Of a stretch of 64,000 nt of DNA, positions 18,266 to 27,005 are shown in pieces (position 1 is the stretch's first letter; the number at the start of each line of letters is the position of its first letter). The stretch is taken from NCBI GenBank assembly GCA_009838515.1, contig VXRL01000040.1, positions 181,749 through 245,748 of the forward strand. Reading direction: 5' to 3'. Source of the stretch: Terriglobia bacterium. GTDB taxonomy: Bacteria > Acidobacteriota > Terriglobia > Bryobacterales > UBA6623. Under the pieces are notes generated by a model. It saw nothing but the letters and a program-made list of their open reading frames with translations. It was not told the origin of the DNA and ran no database searches. The translations under genes were made by a program, and so were the position numbers.

Positions 18266-19402
18266 ATGAAGGCGATGCCCCGCCTACGCCATGCGTCTCT
18301 CGCAGGTCTCGCCGCGCTGCTCCTGTTGTTGGCCAGCAGCTGCGGCAAGAGCCCGTACGACAACCCGATCGCGAACAACTCCCAGCAGCCGGACAAGATC
18401 CTGTTCGACAAAGCGGTTGAGAACATCGAGCGCCACCGGTACGAGCTCGCCCGCATCACGCTCCAGACGCTGATCAACACCTACCCCGACAGCGAGTACA
18501 TCGCCAAGGCCAAGCTGGCGATCGCGGACAGCTGGTATCGCGAAGGCACGTCAGCGGGACTGGCCCAAGCCGAGGCGGAGTATAAGGACTTCATCACCTT
18601 CTTCCCCAACATGGAGGAGGCCGCCGAGTCCCAGCTCAAGATCTGCCAGATCCATTACAACCAGCTGCAGAAGCCGGATCGCGACACGCTCCACGCGGTG
18701 CGGGCCGACCAAGAGTGCCGCCAGCTGCTGCTGCGCTACCCGAACACGGTGTTCCTCGAAGAGACGCAGCAGCTCCTGCGCAACGTCCAGGAAGTCATCG
18801 CAGAGGGTGAGTACCGGGTGGGGATGTTCTATGTCAAGAAGGGCAGCTTCCGGGCGGGAGTGAATCGCCTGCAGAGCGTGACGGACCACTACCCTCTCTT
18901 CAGCAAGGCGGACGAATCGCTGTGGCTCTTGGGCGAGAACTATAGCAAGCTCGGCGACAACTTCGAGGATCAGCAAGTCGCGGCGTACCAGAAGATCGTG
19001 TCGGATTACCCGTTGAGCCCATACGTGGAGGGCGCCAAGGAGAAGCTCAGCGCTCTGCAGCGCGTATCGCCCGAGACCGATCCAGAGCGCTTCGAACTGC
19101 ACAAGTACAACGTGGAACATCGTACGGAGCCAGGCCGCATGAGCACGTTCTGGGGCATCTTTCGCGGCAAGCCGGACCTAGGCATGGCCGCGAAGGCCGG
19201 CGATCCCGCCATGACTACGCTGATGCCTTCTACGCCTCCAGGGATCCAAGCCTCCGCGGCTGCGGCGGTAGAGCCCACCGCCGACGTCACAGTCGAGACC
19301 ATCTCCGGACCCAGCGCGTTGGATTCCGAGCCTGACGCACGCCTGAACCAACCCCAGACCCAGTCCAGCGAGACCGCAGCCGAACAAGACGAGCAGAACT
19401 GA
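18266..19402 (+). CDS. bamD: Outer membrane assembly lipoprotein BamD
   Basis: The 378-aa protein has a lipoprotein signal ending LASSC (Cys about 26) and then TPR-like repeats: QPDKILFDKAVENIERHRY near residue 44, ITLQTLINTYPDSEYIAKAKLAIADSWYREG, and later DHYPLFSKADESLWLLGENY. BamD is the essential partner of BamA in inserting beta-barrel proteins, so the cell has a Gram-negative envelope. It is longer than E. coli BamD (about 245 aa): residues from about 290 form a low-complexity Ala/Thr/Pro/Glu tail. The receiver-domain gene starts 5 nt after its stop. Confidence 0.93.
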   Translation: MKAMPRLRHASLAGLAALLLLLASSCGKSPYDNPIANNSQQPDKILFDKAVENIERHRYELARITLQTLINTYPDSEYIAKAKLAIADSWYREGTSAGLAQAEAEYKDFITFFPNMEEAAESQLKICQIHYNQLQKPDRDTLHAVRADQECRQLLLRYPNTVFLEETQQLLRNVQEVIAEGEYRVGMFYVKKGSFRAGVNRLQSVTDHYPLFSKADESLWLLGENYSKLGDNFEDQQVAAYQKIVSDYPLSPYVEGAKEKLSALQRVSPETDPERFELHKYNVEHRTEPGRMSTFWGIFRGKPDLGMAAKAGDPAMTTLMPSTPPGIQASAAAAVEPTADVTVETISGPSALDSEPDARLNQPQTQSSETAAEQDEQN

Positions 19403-19407
19403 GCCCC

Positions 19408-19962
19408 GTGGCCACAATCTTCGTCGCCGACGACAATCCCCACGTGCACAGCATGGTGGAGAAGTCTCTCGGGGCCGAAGGGCACGAGATCGCTGGCACC
19501 ATGGTCGGCGCGGAGGCCTTGGAATCGATCGCGCAGAGCAAGCCGGACATCGTGCTGCTGGACAGCACTCTCGGAGAGCTCAACGCTTTTGACACCTGCC
19601 GCGAAGTGCTCTCCTTGCCCGGAATGGAAGAGCTGCGCGTAGTCTTGCTGGCTGGACCGCTGGAGACAATCGACAGTTCCGAGGCCCTGCAGGCGGGCGT
19701 TTCGAGCGTGCTGCAGAAACCACTCGATCCCGAGGTCCTCAGCGCATTGGTCGGAAACGGCGGTGACGGCGCGGCCTCGGACGGATCAGAGTCCAAGCCT
19801 CCAGCGGTAGACCTGCTCGTTCACCAAGCTCTCGGGGATGCAGATTCGCAGCAATTGCGGAGCGCGATCCACAAGCAGGTCGAGGCAGTCGTGAACGCCT
19901 CGATACCCTCGCTCGTCGACCACATCACGGATCGGCTCGCAGAGAAGCTGAAGCCCAAGTAG
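19408..19962 (+). CDS. Response-regulator receiver-domain protein
   Basis: The 184-aa protein starts with GTG. Residues 1-120 form a receiver domain: acidic pair Asp 8/Asp 9, phospho-acceptor Asp 52 in VLLDSTLGE, and Lys in LQKPLD near 102. The usual Thr/Ser after the fourth strand is replaced by Ala (LLAGP), so signalling may be altered. The C-terminal part (about 125-184) has no DNA-binding motif; it resembles a helical tail with an amphipathic stretch. Coupling to bamD by a 5-nt gap suggests an envelope-linked role, but this is inference. Confidence 0.85.
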   Translation: MATIFVADDNPHVHSMVEKSLGAEGHEIAGTMVGAEALESIAQSKPDIVLLDSTLGELNAFDTCREVLSLPGMEELRVVLLAGPLETIDSSEALQAGVSSVLQKPLDPEVLSALVGNGGDGAASDGSESKPPAVDLLVHQALGDADSQQLRSAIHKQVEAVVNASIPSLVDHITDRLAEKLKPK

Positions 19963-20084
19963 CGCCAGCCGCTAAGTATTCGGCGGCTCGAAAATCCCTT
20001 GCGGCGAGCAGCTGTTCCGCAACCGGATCAGCGCAACCCACTACCGGCCGAACAAGTCCGCCTAGTCTACGATGAGAGTGCTGC

Positions 20085-20161
20085 GGGCGCGTAGCTCAGC
20101 TGGATAGAGCATCTGCCTTCTAAGCAGAGGGTCCCAGGTTCGAGTCCTGGCGCGCCTGCCA
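20085..20161 (+). tRNA. tRNA-Arg (anticodon TCT), CCA encoded
   Basis: A full cloverleaf is readable: acceptor GGGCGCG with CGCGCCT, D-arm GCTC/GAGC, anticodon stem TCTGC/GCAGA with loop CTTCTAA (anticodon TCT), T-arm CCAGG TTCGAGT CCTGG, discriminator G and encoded CCA at 20159-20161. It reads AGA codons. The gene immediately downstream is an orphan antitoxin, so the tRNA could be an old integration site, but I found no repeated 3' end in the window. Confidence 0.97.
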
Positions 20162-20260
20162 CCGCTCAAAGGCCTGTATATCGCTCGGTTGCCACGTTCA
20201 GCGCAAGCACCAACTCAAGCGCGATCACATTCGTTTCCGATCTACCGAGGGGGTTGAGTC

Positions 20261-20566
20261 ATGAATGCGAGGAATGGCATGAGGCCGGTGCATCCGGGAG
20301 AGATATTGCGGGACGAACTCGAAGCACTCGGCCTGTCGGCCACCGCGCTAGCAAGGGAGTTAGACGTGCCGGTAAACCGCATCACGGCAATCCTGCGCGG
20401 TCACCGGGGAGTGACGGCCAACACGGCCTTGCGCCTGGCGCGCTATTCCGGGACGACTCCGCAGGTCTGGCTGAATTTGCAAAAGAACTACGAGCTTCGC
20501 CTCGCCGAGATTGAGGCGAGCCACGAGATTGCAGAGCGCGTCAATCCCCGAGAAACGGCCACTTAG
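20261..20566 (+). CDS. HigA-family XRE antitoxin, no cognate toxin visible
   Basis: The 101-aa protein opens with the HigA hallmark MRPVHPGEILRDELEALG, then a helix-turn-helix (ATALARELDVPVNRITAILRG) and the QVWLNLQKNYELR stretch. Such proteins neutralise HigB mRNA interferases and autoregulate. HigB normally lies just upstream; here the 99 bp between the tRNA and this start cannot encode it. It is therefore either an orphan regulator or what is left of a module. A GAGGGGG ribosome site precedes the ATG. Confidence 0.9.
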   Translation: MNARNGMRPVHPGEILRDELEALGLSATALARELDVPVNRITAILRGHRGVTANTALRLARYSGTTPQVWLNLQKNYELRLAEIEASHEIAERVNPRETAT

Positions 20567-20689
20567 ACAGGACTGGCTAGCAGACTCTTGCCTGTATCCA
20601 CCTCGACATCTACAGTAGTGGCTGTCGTTGTGCGGCTAATCCCCGGCGACGTTTCCAAGCGCGCGCAAGACGCCCAGGCCTAAGGCCAT

Positions 20690-22528
20690 ATGCTGATGCA
20701 GTTCAGATTCGCCCTCCGGCTGATTGCGTGCTTCCTCGCCGCATGGGCAGCGCACGGTTCGCAGATCATCCGCGAGTCACTATCAACGAGCCTGGTGAGC
20801 GCAGGCGCAGTCGAGTACGCGATTCTGCTTCCTGACAGCTACTCCCCCGACGGCGAGCGATTTCCGCTCTTGTTGCTGCTGCATGGCGCGGGCGGCGACC
20901 GGGAGAAGATTGCACGGATCGAGCCACAGATCAGCGAGATGTGGGCCTCGAACGACCTTCCGCGCATGGTGGTCGTGACCCCATCGATTGCGGCCGGCTC
21001 GATCTACTTGGACAGCTATGACGGCACGGAGCGCTGGGAGTCCTTCCTGATGGACGAGTTCCTGCCACACCTGCGGGCCAAATATCGCGTCAGCCGTGGG
21101 CGCGAGAAAACGATGGTGAGCGGGGGCTCAATGGGCGGAATTGGCAGCTTGCGGCTCGGTTTCAAGCATCCAGAGACGTTCGGGGCTATAGCCGCGATGC
21201 AGCCCGCTGTATGGCCTGGCGTGACCTGGGACGAGGTGCCGGATCGCAACAAGATCCGCCCTCCGGAGCGCATTGCGAATCTGTTCGGCGACCCGTTCGA
21301 CGACAAGCGGTTCCTGCGGGAGAACCCTGCTTCGATTGTTGAGAGAGACCCGTCGCGACTTCTGGGCTCGGCGATCTACATCGAGGTCGGTGAGCAAGAC
21401 GGCTTCGGATTCGTCGAGGGCGCGGACTTCATCCATCGCCTGCTGTGGCATCATCGCATCCCGCACGAATTCCGGTTGGTCCGCTGGGCGGACCACGTCG
21501 GCAGCACGATGACGGAGCGATCCCGAGACCGCTTCCGCTTCCTAGCGCGCTATCTGGAACAGCCGACTGCTCCCGAGCCGGCTGTCGAGAGGTTTCGCGA
21601 GCGCATGGCGGAACGTCATCGATCGAGAGGATTGGAACCGTTCGGATTCTGGCCGAACCCGACGCTGCGTTCCTATGGCGCAGGGGACGGTCTTGAGAGC
21701 TTGCGAGCGGTTCGGGATTCCAAGGAGGTTCGAGCCGAGCGCGGCGTCATCCGCATTGCCGATGTCCCTTATGCGAGGAATCCTGAGACTGACCCGCTGC
21801 GGCAAAGCATGGACATCTATATTCGGGAGGGGCTGAGCGACGCGCCTGCCGTCTTGTATGTGCATGGCGGCGGGTGGATCCGCGGCGACAAGGAAAGAGC
21901 CCTGTTCAAGCCCGCATTTCTGGTTCCGAAGGGATATCTGTTCGCTTCGATGAACTACCGGTTCCGTCCCGAAGCGAGCCTGGCAGAAATGGCAGCGGAT
22001 GTCGCCTCGGCCGCGGTCTGGCTCAAGCAGCACGCATCAAAGTACGGCGGCGACGGCGCGAGAATCACGTTGATGGGACATTCGGCCGGAGGACACCTAG
22101 TTGCCCTAGTGGGCGCGAATCAGATCTTCATGGAAGACGCCGGAGGATCGTTGAGCGACCTCGCCGGCGTGGTTGTGATCGACTCTGCCATGCTCAACGT
22201 GCCGGCGCGCATGGAAACGGCAGGGCAGTCCCAAACCCGCGTGTTCGGCAGCGCGCCGGAAGGATGGATCCCTGTGTCGCCCTGGCACCACGTCGAAGCA
22301 GGAAAGGGCATACCGCCGTATCTCCTGTTCACCTCGGATGGCCGGGCGGTCTCGCAAGAACAAGCCGCCATGTTCACCACCAAGTTGGATCAGCACGGCA
22401 TCGAAGCGTCGTCCCATGAGGGAAAAGGGCGAGCTCATACCCCCCTAGACACATACATGGGAGTCGAGGGGGACGCGAGCACCGGCATCCTCCTCGATTT
22501 CCTTCGCCGGCATACGGACAGGCCCTAG
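20690..22528 (+). CDS. Secreted two-domain esterase (PHB-depolymerase/EstD-like plus HSL-type hydrolase)
   Basis: The 612-aa protein has a signal peptide over about residues 1-23. Residues 40-290 are an alpha/beta hydrolase with HGAGG at 65-69 and nucleophile motif SGGSMGG (Ser 147), like esterase D / feruloyl esterases. Residues about 350-605 form a second hydrolase with HGGGW at 392-396 and GHSAGG with Ser 465. Both catalytic elbows look intact. Two different hydrolases in one exported chain suggest stepwise attack on one esterified polymer, for example a plant or algal polysaccharide. The linker (about 290-345) is Arg/Glu-rich. Confidence 0.85.
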   Translation: MLMQFRFALRLIACFLAAWAAHGSQIIRESLSTSLVSAGAVEYAILLPDSYSPDGERFPLLLLLHGAGGDREKIARIEPQISEMWASNDLPRMVVVTPSIAAGSIYLDSYDGTERWESFLMDEFLPHLRAKYRVSRGREKTMVSGGSMGGIGSLRLGFKHPETFGAIAAMQPAVWPGVTWDEVPDRNKIRPPERIANLFGDPFDDKRFLRENPASIVERDPSRLLGSAIYIEVGEQDGFGFVEGADFIHRLLWHHRIPHEFRLVRWADHVGSTMTERSRDRFRFLARYLEQPTAPEPAVERFRERMAERHRSRGLEPFGFWPNPTLRSYGAGDGLESLRAVRDSKEVRAERGVIRIADVPYARNPETDPLRQSMDIYIREGLSDAPAVLYVHGGGWIRGDKERALFKPAFLVPKGYLFASMNYRFRPEASLAEMAADVASAAVWLKQHASKYGGDGARITLMGHSAGGHLVALVGANQIFMEDAGGSLSDLAGVVVIDSAMLNVPARMETAGQSQTRVFGSAPEGWIPVSPWHHVEAGKGIPPYLLFTSDGRAVSQEQAAMFTTKLDQHGIEASSHEGKGRAHTPLDTYMGVEGDASTGILLDFLRRHTDRP

Positions 22529-22940
22529 CGATCCTCGCCCTGTAGCTCCCTGCGGAGCGCGCACGGGGAATCGCCTTGCGTGGGACCAGCCGATGCCGTG
22601 CGGACAGTCTTACAACCCCTTGGACGCCCTAGGCAAACGGCCGACCCCCAACGCCGGGGAACCGGAGCGCCTCCCAGCGATGACGCCACTCCCGCGCAGG
22701 ATCCGTACCGCCGCTGGGAGCCGCTAACAAGCGAAATTACACAGGCTTTGCAAGCCGGCCAGATCCTGCACGGCAAAGGGTTTAGAACAGCTTGCACGCC
22801 AGATCCGCGAAGCCAGCGGCCGGTCCGTCACTCCACTGGTAACCGGCCGGCTCGCCTAGCGCCTTAGTCTGGCAAGGAGGCAGGCTGGCAGCCGACAGTC
22901 ATTGCCTCGCTGGAGCAGCGATTTCAACCGGGAGGCAAGG
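22529..22940. other. Intergenic region, no gene seen
   Basis: About 410 bp between the esterase fusion and the dioxygenase. A short GCTCC/GGAGC hairpin at 22545-22558 just after the esterase stop could aid termination, without a U-tract. The plus-strand reading frames carry no recognisable domain, and I see no RNA family signature. Confidence 0.4.
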
Positions 22941-23660
22941 ATGCAGGAACGATTCCAGTCTTCGACTTCACGGCGCGCGTTCGCAAGAACGGTGGCCGCC
23001 GTCTCGGCATTCTACACGGTCCCAGGTCTCTTTGCAGAGCAACTCGCGCTGACCCCCACGGTGACGGAGGGCCCGTACTATCCAGACGAGATGCCGCTGG
23101 ACACGGACAACGATCTGCTGATCATCAACGACGCAGCGACGCCTTCCTTGGGCCAGATCGCGCATGTGACCGGGAAGGTTATGACAACGACCGGCGAGCC
23201 TGTGCGGAATGCGACGGTGGAAATCTGGCAGGTGGACGCGAACGGCGTGTACATCCATAGCGCCGCGCCGGGCAAGGATCGTCGCGATTCGAATTTCCAA
23301 GGCTTCGGGCGCTTTGAAACCGGCTCCACCGGGGAATACCGGTTCCGGACGATCAAACCCGTACCCTACAGCATCGGCACGAGGCGGGTCCCGCACATCC
23401 ACTACGCCGTCAACCTGAGCGGACGCCGAGTCCTGACCACGCAACTCTTCCTCAAGGGCCATGATGGCAACGAGACCGACCGCGTGATCCGGCAGGCGGC
23501 ACGTTCGAGCGAGCCCTCTTCGCTGTTCGTGGATTTCGATCCCGTGCCTGGCTCCAAGATTGGGGAGGTCGCCACGGCGTTTGACCTCGTCATCGACCCG
23601 GATGCGGGGCCTGACTCCCGCAGGGGATTCGGTCGGGGCCGGTTCGGACGGCGCGGGTAG
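22941..23660 (+). CDS. Tat-exported intradiol ring-cleavage dioxygenase
   Basis: Start 22941 is chosen because GGAGG lies at 22931-22935 and it places a Tat-like signal (SRRAFA) at residues 10-15. The 239-aa protein has the four Fe(III) ligands of intradiol dioxygenases: Tyr 104 (NGVYIHS), Tyr 143 (PVPYSIG), His 152 and His 154 (VPHIHY). The GPYYPDE stretch at 45-50 is also typical. The family cleaves catechols between the two hydroxyls to cis,cis-muconates. An exported form implies attack on aromatics outside the cytoplasm. The C-terminus ends in a Gly/Arg-rich tail. Confidence 0.92.
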   Translation: MQERFQSSTSRRAFARTVAAVSAFYTVPGLFAEQLALTPTVTEGPYYPDEMPLDTDNDLLIINDAATPSLGQIAHVTGKVMTTTGEPVRNATVEIWQVDANGVYIHSAAPGKDRRDSNFQGFGRFETGSTGEYRFRTIKPVPYSIGTRRVPHIHYAVNLSGRRVLTTQLFLKGHDGNETDRVIRQAARSSEPSSLFVDFDPVPGSKIGEVATAFDLVIDPDAGPDSRRGFGRGRFGRRG

Positions 23661-23851
23661 CAATCCCTGCCGGCATCGCCAGGTAGCGGGCAACAGATCT
23701 AGGCGAGCGCTTGCGCCGACTCCGCTGCCGCCAACCAAGATTCTGCCCCATCTTGCACTGGCTCCGCCTGACGCTGACAACACGTGTCATCGCAGTGGCT
23801 CGGCTGGAGTTCTCACGGACTCGTTGGGGTACGCTTAGGGAGGCAAACCCT

Positions 23852-25213
23852 ATGCGGATCGCTCCCGTCCTGCTCGCCCTAGCCGCGTGGTCGACCGCCC
23901 ACGCCAGGCCCAATCTAGTCGTCTTCCTGACCGATGATCTGGGCGGCAGGGACACCAGCGTGTACGGCTCGCGCGACGTGCGCACGCCCAACATCGAGCG
24001 GCTGGCATCCATGGGAATGACCTTCAAGAACGCCTTCATCGCATCGCCGGCGTGTGCGCCGAGCCGCGCGGCCCTGCTGACAGGCCTGATGCCCGCGCGC
24101 AACGGCGCAGAGGCGAATCACACCTACCCTCGTCCCGGCACGGCATACCTCACCAAATCGCTCCACGGGCTGGGCTATGAGATCGCAGCGTTCGGCAAGG
24201 TAGCGCACGGCGAGGCCAAGCCTGAATATGGCTTCGACTTCTACTCCAGACCGCGCGTCGGACTGGCAAACAACGTCGCGGAATATTTCAAGGAGCGCTC
24301 CTCAGACAGCCCGCTCTGCCTGTTGGTCGGCGACAGGCGCCCTCATGTGCCCTGGACAGAGGAAAACATCTACAAGCCGGAAGATGCCAGCCTGCCGCCA
24401 TACTTCGTGGACACGCCCGAGACCAGAGAGCACCGCGCGCGGTACTACTCCGACATCACGGGGCTGGACAGCGAGTTCGGACGGGTGATGCAATTGGCCT
24501 CAAAGGAACTTGGCGAAGACATCATCTTCGTGTTCACCAGCGACCACGGCGGCCAGTGGCCATTCGGCAAATGGAACCTCTACGACCACGGCATCCGGGT
24601 CCCGCTGATCGTAGCTTGGGAAGGTAGGATCGAGGCGGGGACGCGAACCGACGCGATGGTGAGCTGGATCGACTTGCTGCCAACTCTTATCGATCTGGCG
24701 GGTGGCGATGTTCCGTCCGGTATCGACGGGCGCTCGTTCGCGTCTGTGCTCAATGGCCGGTCGGGAGAGCACCGGCAAGCGATCTTCACCACCCACAGCG
24801 GTGATGGGGTCTACAACGTCTATCCGATCCGCAGCATCCGCACGAAGCGCTACAAGTACATCCTCAACTTGCTGCCCGATCACATCCACACAAATCACTC
24901 CGACATCCTGCGCAAGGACGGGGCGGGCGCGTACTGGCATTCTTGGGACCGTGCCGCCACGAACGACGCCGAGGCTGCCGCGATCGTCCAGCGGTACTTT
25001 CAACGTCCGGCACACGAGCTGTACGACCTCGAGGCCGACCCCCTAGAACAGACCAACCTCGCCGAGCGCCCCGAGCGTCGCTCTCTGCTGGCTTTGCTGC
25101 GGGAACGGCTCGAGAGTTGGATGGACGAGCAGGGTGACGAAAAGACCGTGTTCAATACGCCGTATCCGGCGTCCGGGCCCCTGCCAAACGCCGAGACCGT
25201 ACGGCGAAACTAG
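23852..25213 (+). CDS. Secreted sulfatase (heparan N-sulfatase-like)
   Basis: The ATG at 23852, with AGGGAGG about 9 nt upstream, gives a signal peptide (to about residue 18); the longer frame to 23711 adds unlike sequence. The 453-aa protein has the sulfatase metal Asp pair (Asp 28, Asp 29) and the CAPSR motif with Cys 68, to be converted to formylglycine by an FGE not seen here. DHGGQWPF and the C-terminal ELYDLEADPLEQTN block are typical of type I sulfatases close to N-sulfoglucosamine sulfohydrolase. The second sulfatase at about 30.7 kb shares this subfamily look. Confidence 0.9.
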   Translation: MRIAPVLLALAAWSTAHARPNLVVFLTDDLGGRDTSVYGSRDVRTPNIERLASMGMTFKNAFIASPACAPSRAALLTGLMPARNGAEANHTYPRPGTAYLTKSLHGLGYEIAAFGKVAHGEAKPEYGFDFYSRPRVGLANNVAEYFKERSSDSPLCLLVGDRRPHVPWTEENIYKPEDASLPPYFVDTPETREHRARYYSDITGLDSEFGRVMQLASKELGEDIIFVFTSDHGGQWPFGKWNLYDHGIRVPLIVAWEGRIEAGTRTDAMVSWIDLLPTLIDLAGGDVPSGIDGRSFASVLNGRSGEHRQAIFTTHSGDGVYNVYPIRSIRTKRYKYILNLLPDHIHTNHSDILRKDGAGAYWHSWDRAATNDAEAAAIVQRYFQRPAHELYDLEADPLEQTNLAERPERRSLLALLRERLESWMDEQGDEKTVFNTPYPASGPLPNAETVRRN

Positions 25214-25493
25214 GATCGCGGACTCGGCCCCGCAGTTCCTGGACGCTCCGGGTGTCCACGTGCCCTCCTGCAGGACCGTCTGACTATCGACCCGCGGGGT
25301 CCCGCTACGCGAAAATCGTCCCCAGCTGCAACCAGATCGGGTGCCGAAGTACCGGTTCCGACCCACTGCCAGGCCCGCCTGAGCTCGATGGATGCGCGGG
25401 GTCGAGCGCCTCGCCCTATGGCTGTGCGTGTGGCAATCTTGCAAGAACGGCTCGCGCGGATTTCCTGTGGTGTGCTCCAATCTGTTAGGCCCC
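25214..25493. other. Short intergenic region before FG-GAP lipoprotein
   Basis: About 280 bp with no convincing gene; the long frame that runs through it into the next gene lacks a signal peptide until 25494. No clear promoter boxes. Confidence 0.4.
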
Positions 25494-26933
25494 ATGCAAC
25501 GCTCTCGAATTCCCTCCATCTTCTCCGCCCTTGTGGCCATCGCGTGCATTCATTGCGGCGGGGAACAGACCTCCAGTCCGCAACTAGTGGCAGACACGCT
25601 GACAGCCGCCCAAGCGGCCGACGGCAGCTTCATCTCCTGGCGCGAACACGTGATCGACGATCTGGCTACCGGCGGCGTAGCCATCGCGGGCAGCGATGGG
25701 CTGGAAATGGCCGACCTAGACAAGGACGGATACGAAGATGTCGTGTCGGTGCATGAGTCCGACACGGAGTACGACGGCGTGGCCGACGGGCATATCCGCT
25801 TGGCATTCGGATCAGAAGATCCGGACACATGGACGCTGGTAACGCTGGCCGAAGGCGAGGAAGCCGGCGCCGCCGAAGATGTCTCGATCGCCGATCTCAA
25901 CGGCGATGGGTTCCCCGACGTGATCGCCTCCTGCGAATTCGCGCACTTGATCTATTTCCAGAATCCGGGGAAAGATGCACGCACCGCCCGCTGGGAGCGC
26001 ATCATTCCCTCTGTTGCCAGCGACCGGGGCTCGTATATCCGCGTGTTTTTCGCAGACTTCAATGCCGACGGAAGACCTGAGGTGGTCGCACCGAACAAGG
26101 GCAGCCAGTCAGGCCCGGCCAGCGATGCCACCGCGCGAGCAATCAGCTGGTACGAGATTGCAGGCGACCCGCTCGACGACGACTCTTGGAAGGAGCACGT
26201 CCTAACGAAGGTGGCCGTCCCGATCAACTCGCGTCCGGTGGATCTGGACTCCGACGGCGACCTCGACATACTGGCGGGATCCCGAGCGGAAGCCCGCATC
26301 TTTTGGTTCGAGAATCTTGGCAAGCCGGAGATCGAATTCGAAGAACATTCCATCGAGATCGCGCCGCCCGACGGGTACGGGACTCCTGCCATGACTGGCT
26401 TCATGTTCGCCTTTCTCGACCTCAACGAAGACTCGCGCCTCGACGTGCTGCTCAGCGAAGGCCGGAACAACGTGGTCTGGCTCGAGCAACCTGAATCTGC
26501 TGGAGAGCCGTGGCCACTGCACCGGATCGGCAGCATGAGGCCCGACTCGTCCACAGGACTGACCCTGGCTGACATCGATGGCGATGGCGACCAAGACCTT
26601 TACTGCGGCAGCTACAGCCGGGGGCCGCGCGACAGGGATGGTGAGGAAGTCACCGTAGATGACCCGTTGGGTCGCTTGGCTTGGTTCGAGAATCCGGGCG
26701 AAGGTACCGGCGAGTGGACTCGGCACGACATTTCGCGTCGCAAGCGCGGAATGTTCGACATGGCGGTGGCCCGGGATCTGGACGGGGACGGCGACATGGA
26801 CTTTGTGGGCACTCGCGGCAATAGCCTGCCCTACGACGGAGTGTATTGGCTGGAACAGACCCGCACCGAAGCTCCGGCGGCGTCCTTTGTCCCCGCCCGG
26901 GATACAGACAGCGTGGAAATGCCCCTCCCATAG
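25494..26933 (+). CDS. FG-GAP/VCBS repeat lipoprotein
   Basis: Start 25494 puts a putative lipoprotein signal (VAIACIHC) at the N-terminus, whereas the upstream frame lacks export features. The 479-aa protein contains about six FG-GAP-type blades with Asp-rich calcium loops: DLDKDGYEDV, DLNGDGFPDV, DFNADGRPEV, DLDSDGDLDI, DLNEDSRLDV and DIDGDGDQDL. These fold as an integrin-alpha-like beta-propeller. Ligand is likely carbohydrate or another secreted protein. The position next to a sulfatase suggests polymer handling. Confidence 0.9.
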   Translation: MQRSRIPSIFSALVAIACIHCGGEQTSSPQLVADTLTAAQAADGSFISWREHVIDDLATGGVAIAGSDGLEMADLDKDGYEDVVSVHESDTEYDGVADGHIRLAFGSEDPDTWTLVTLAEGEEAGAAEDVSIADLNGDGFPDVIASCEFAHLIYFQNPGKDARTARWERIIPSVASDRGSYIRVFFADFNADGRPEVVAPNKGSQSGPASDATARAISWYEIAGDPLDDDSWKEHVLTKVAVPINSRPVDLDSDGDLDILAGSRAEARIFWFENLGKPEIEFEEHSIEIAPPDGYGTPAMTGFMFAFLDLNEDSRLDVLLSEGRNNVVWLEQPESAGEPWPLHRIGSMRPDSSTGLTLADIDGDGDQDLYCGSYSRGPRDRDGEEVTVDDPLGRLAWFENPGEGTGEWTRHDISRRKRGMFDMAVARDLDGDGDMDFVGTRGNSLPYDGVYWLEQTRTEAPAASFVPARDTDSVEMPLP

Positions 26934-27005
26934 CTACCGGCTCGATCTCAGGGCTTCGAACGCGGATTTCGGCCGATGGGGCCGCATTTGCCAAGATCAA
27001 GAGCA

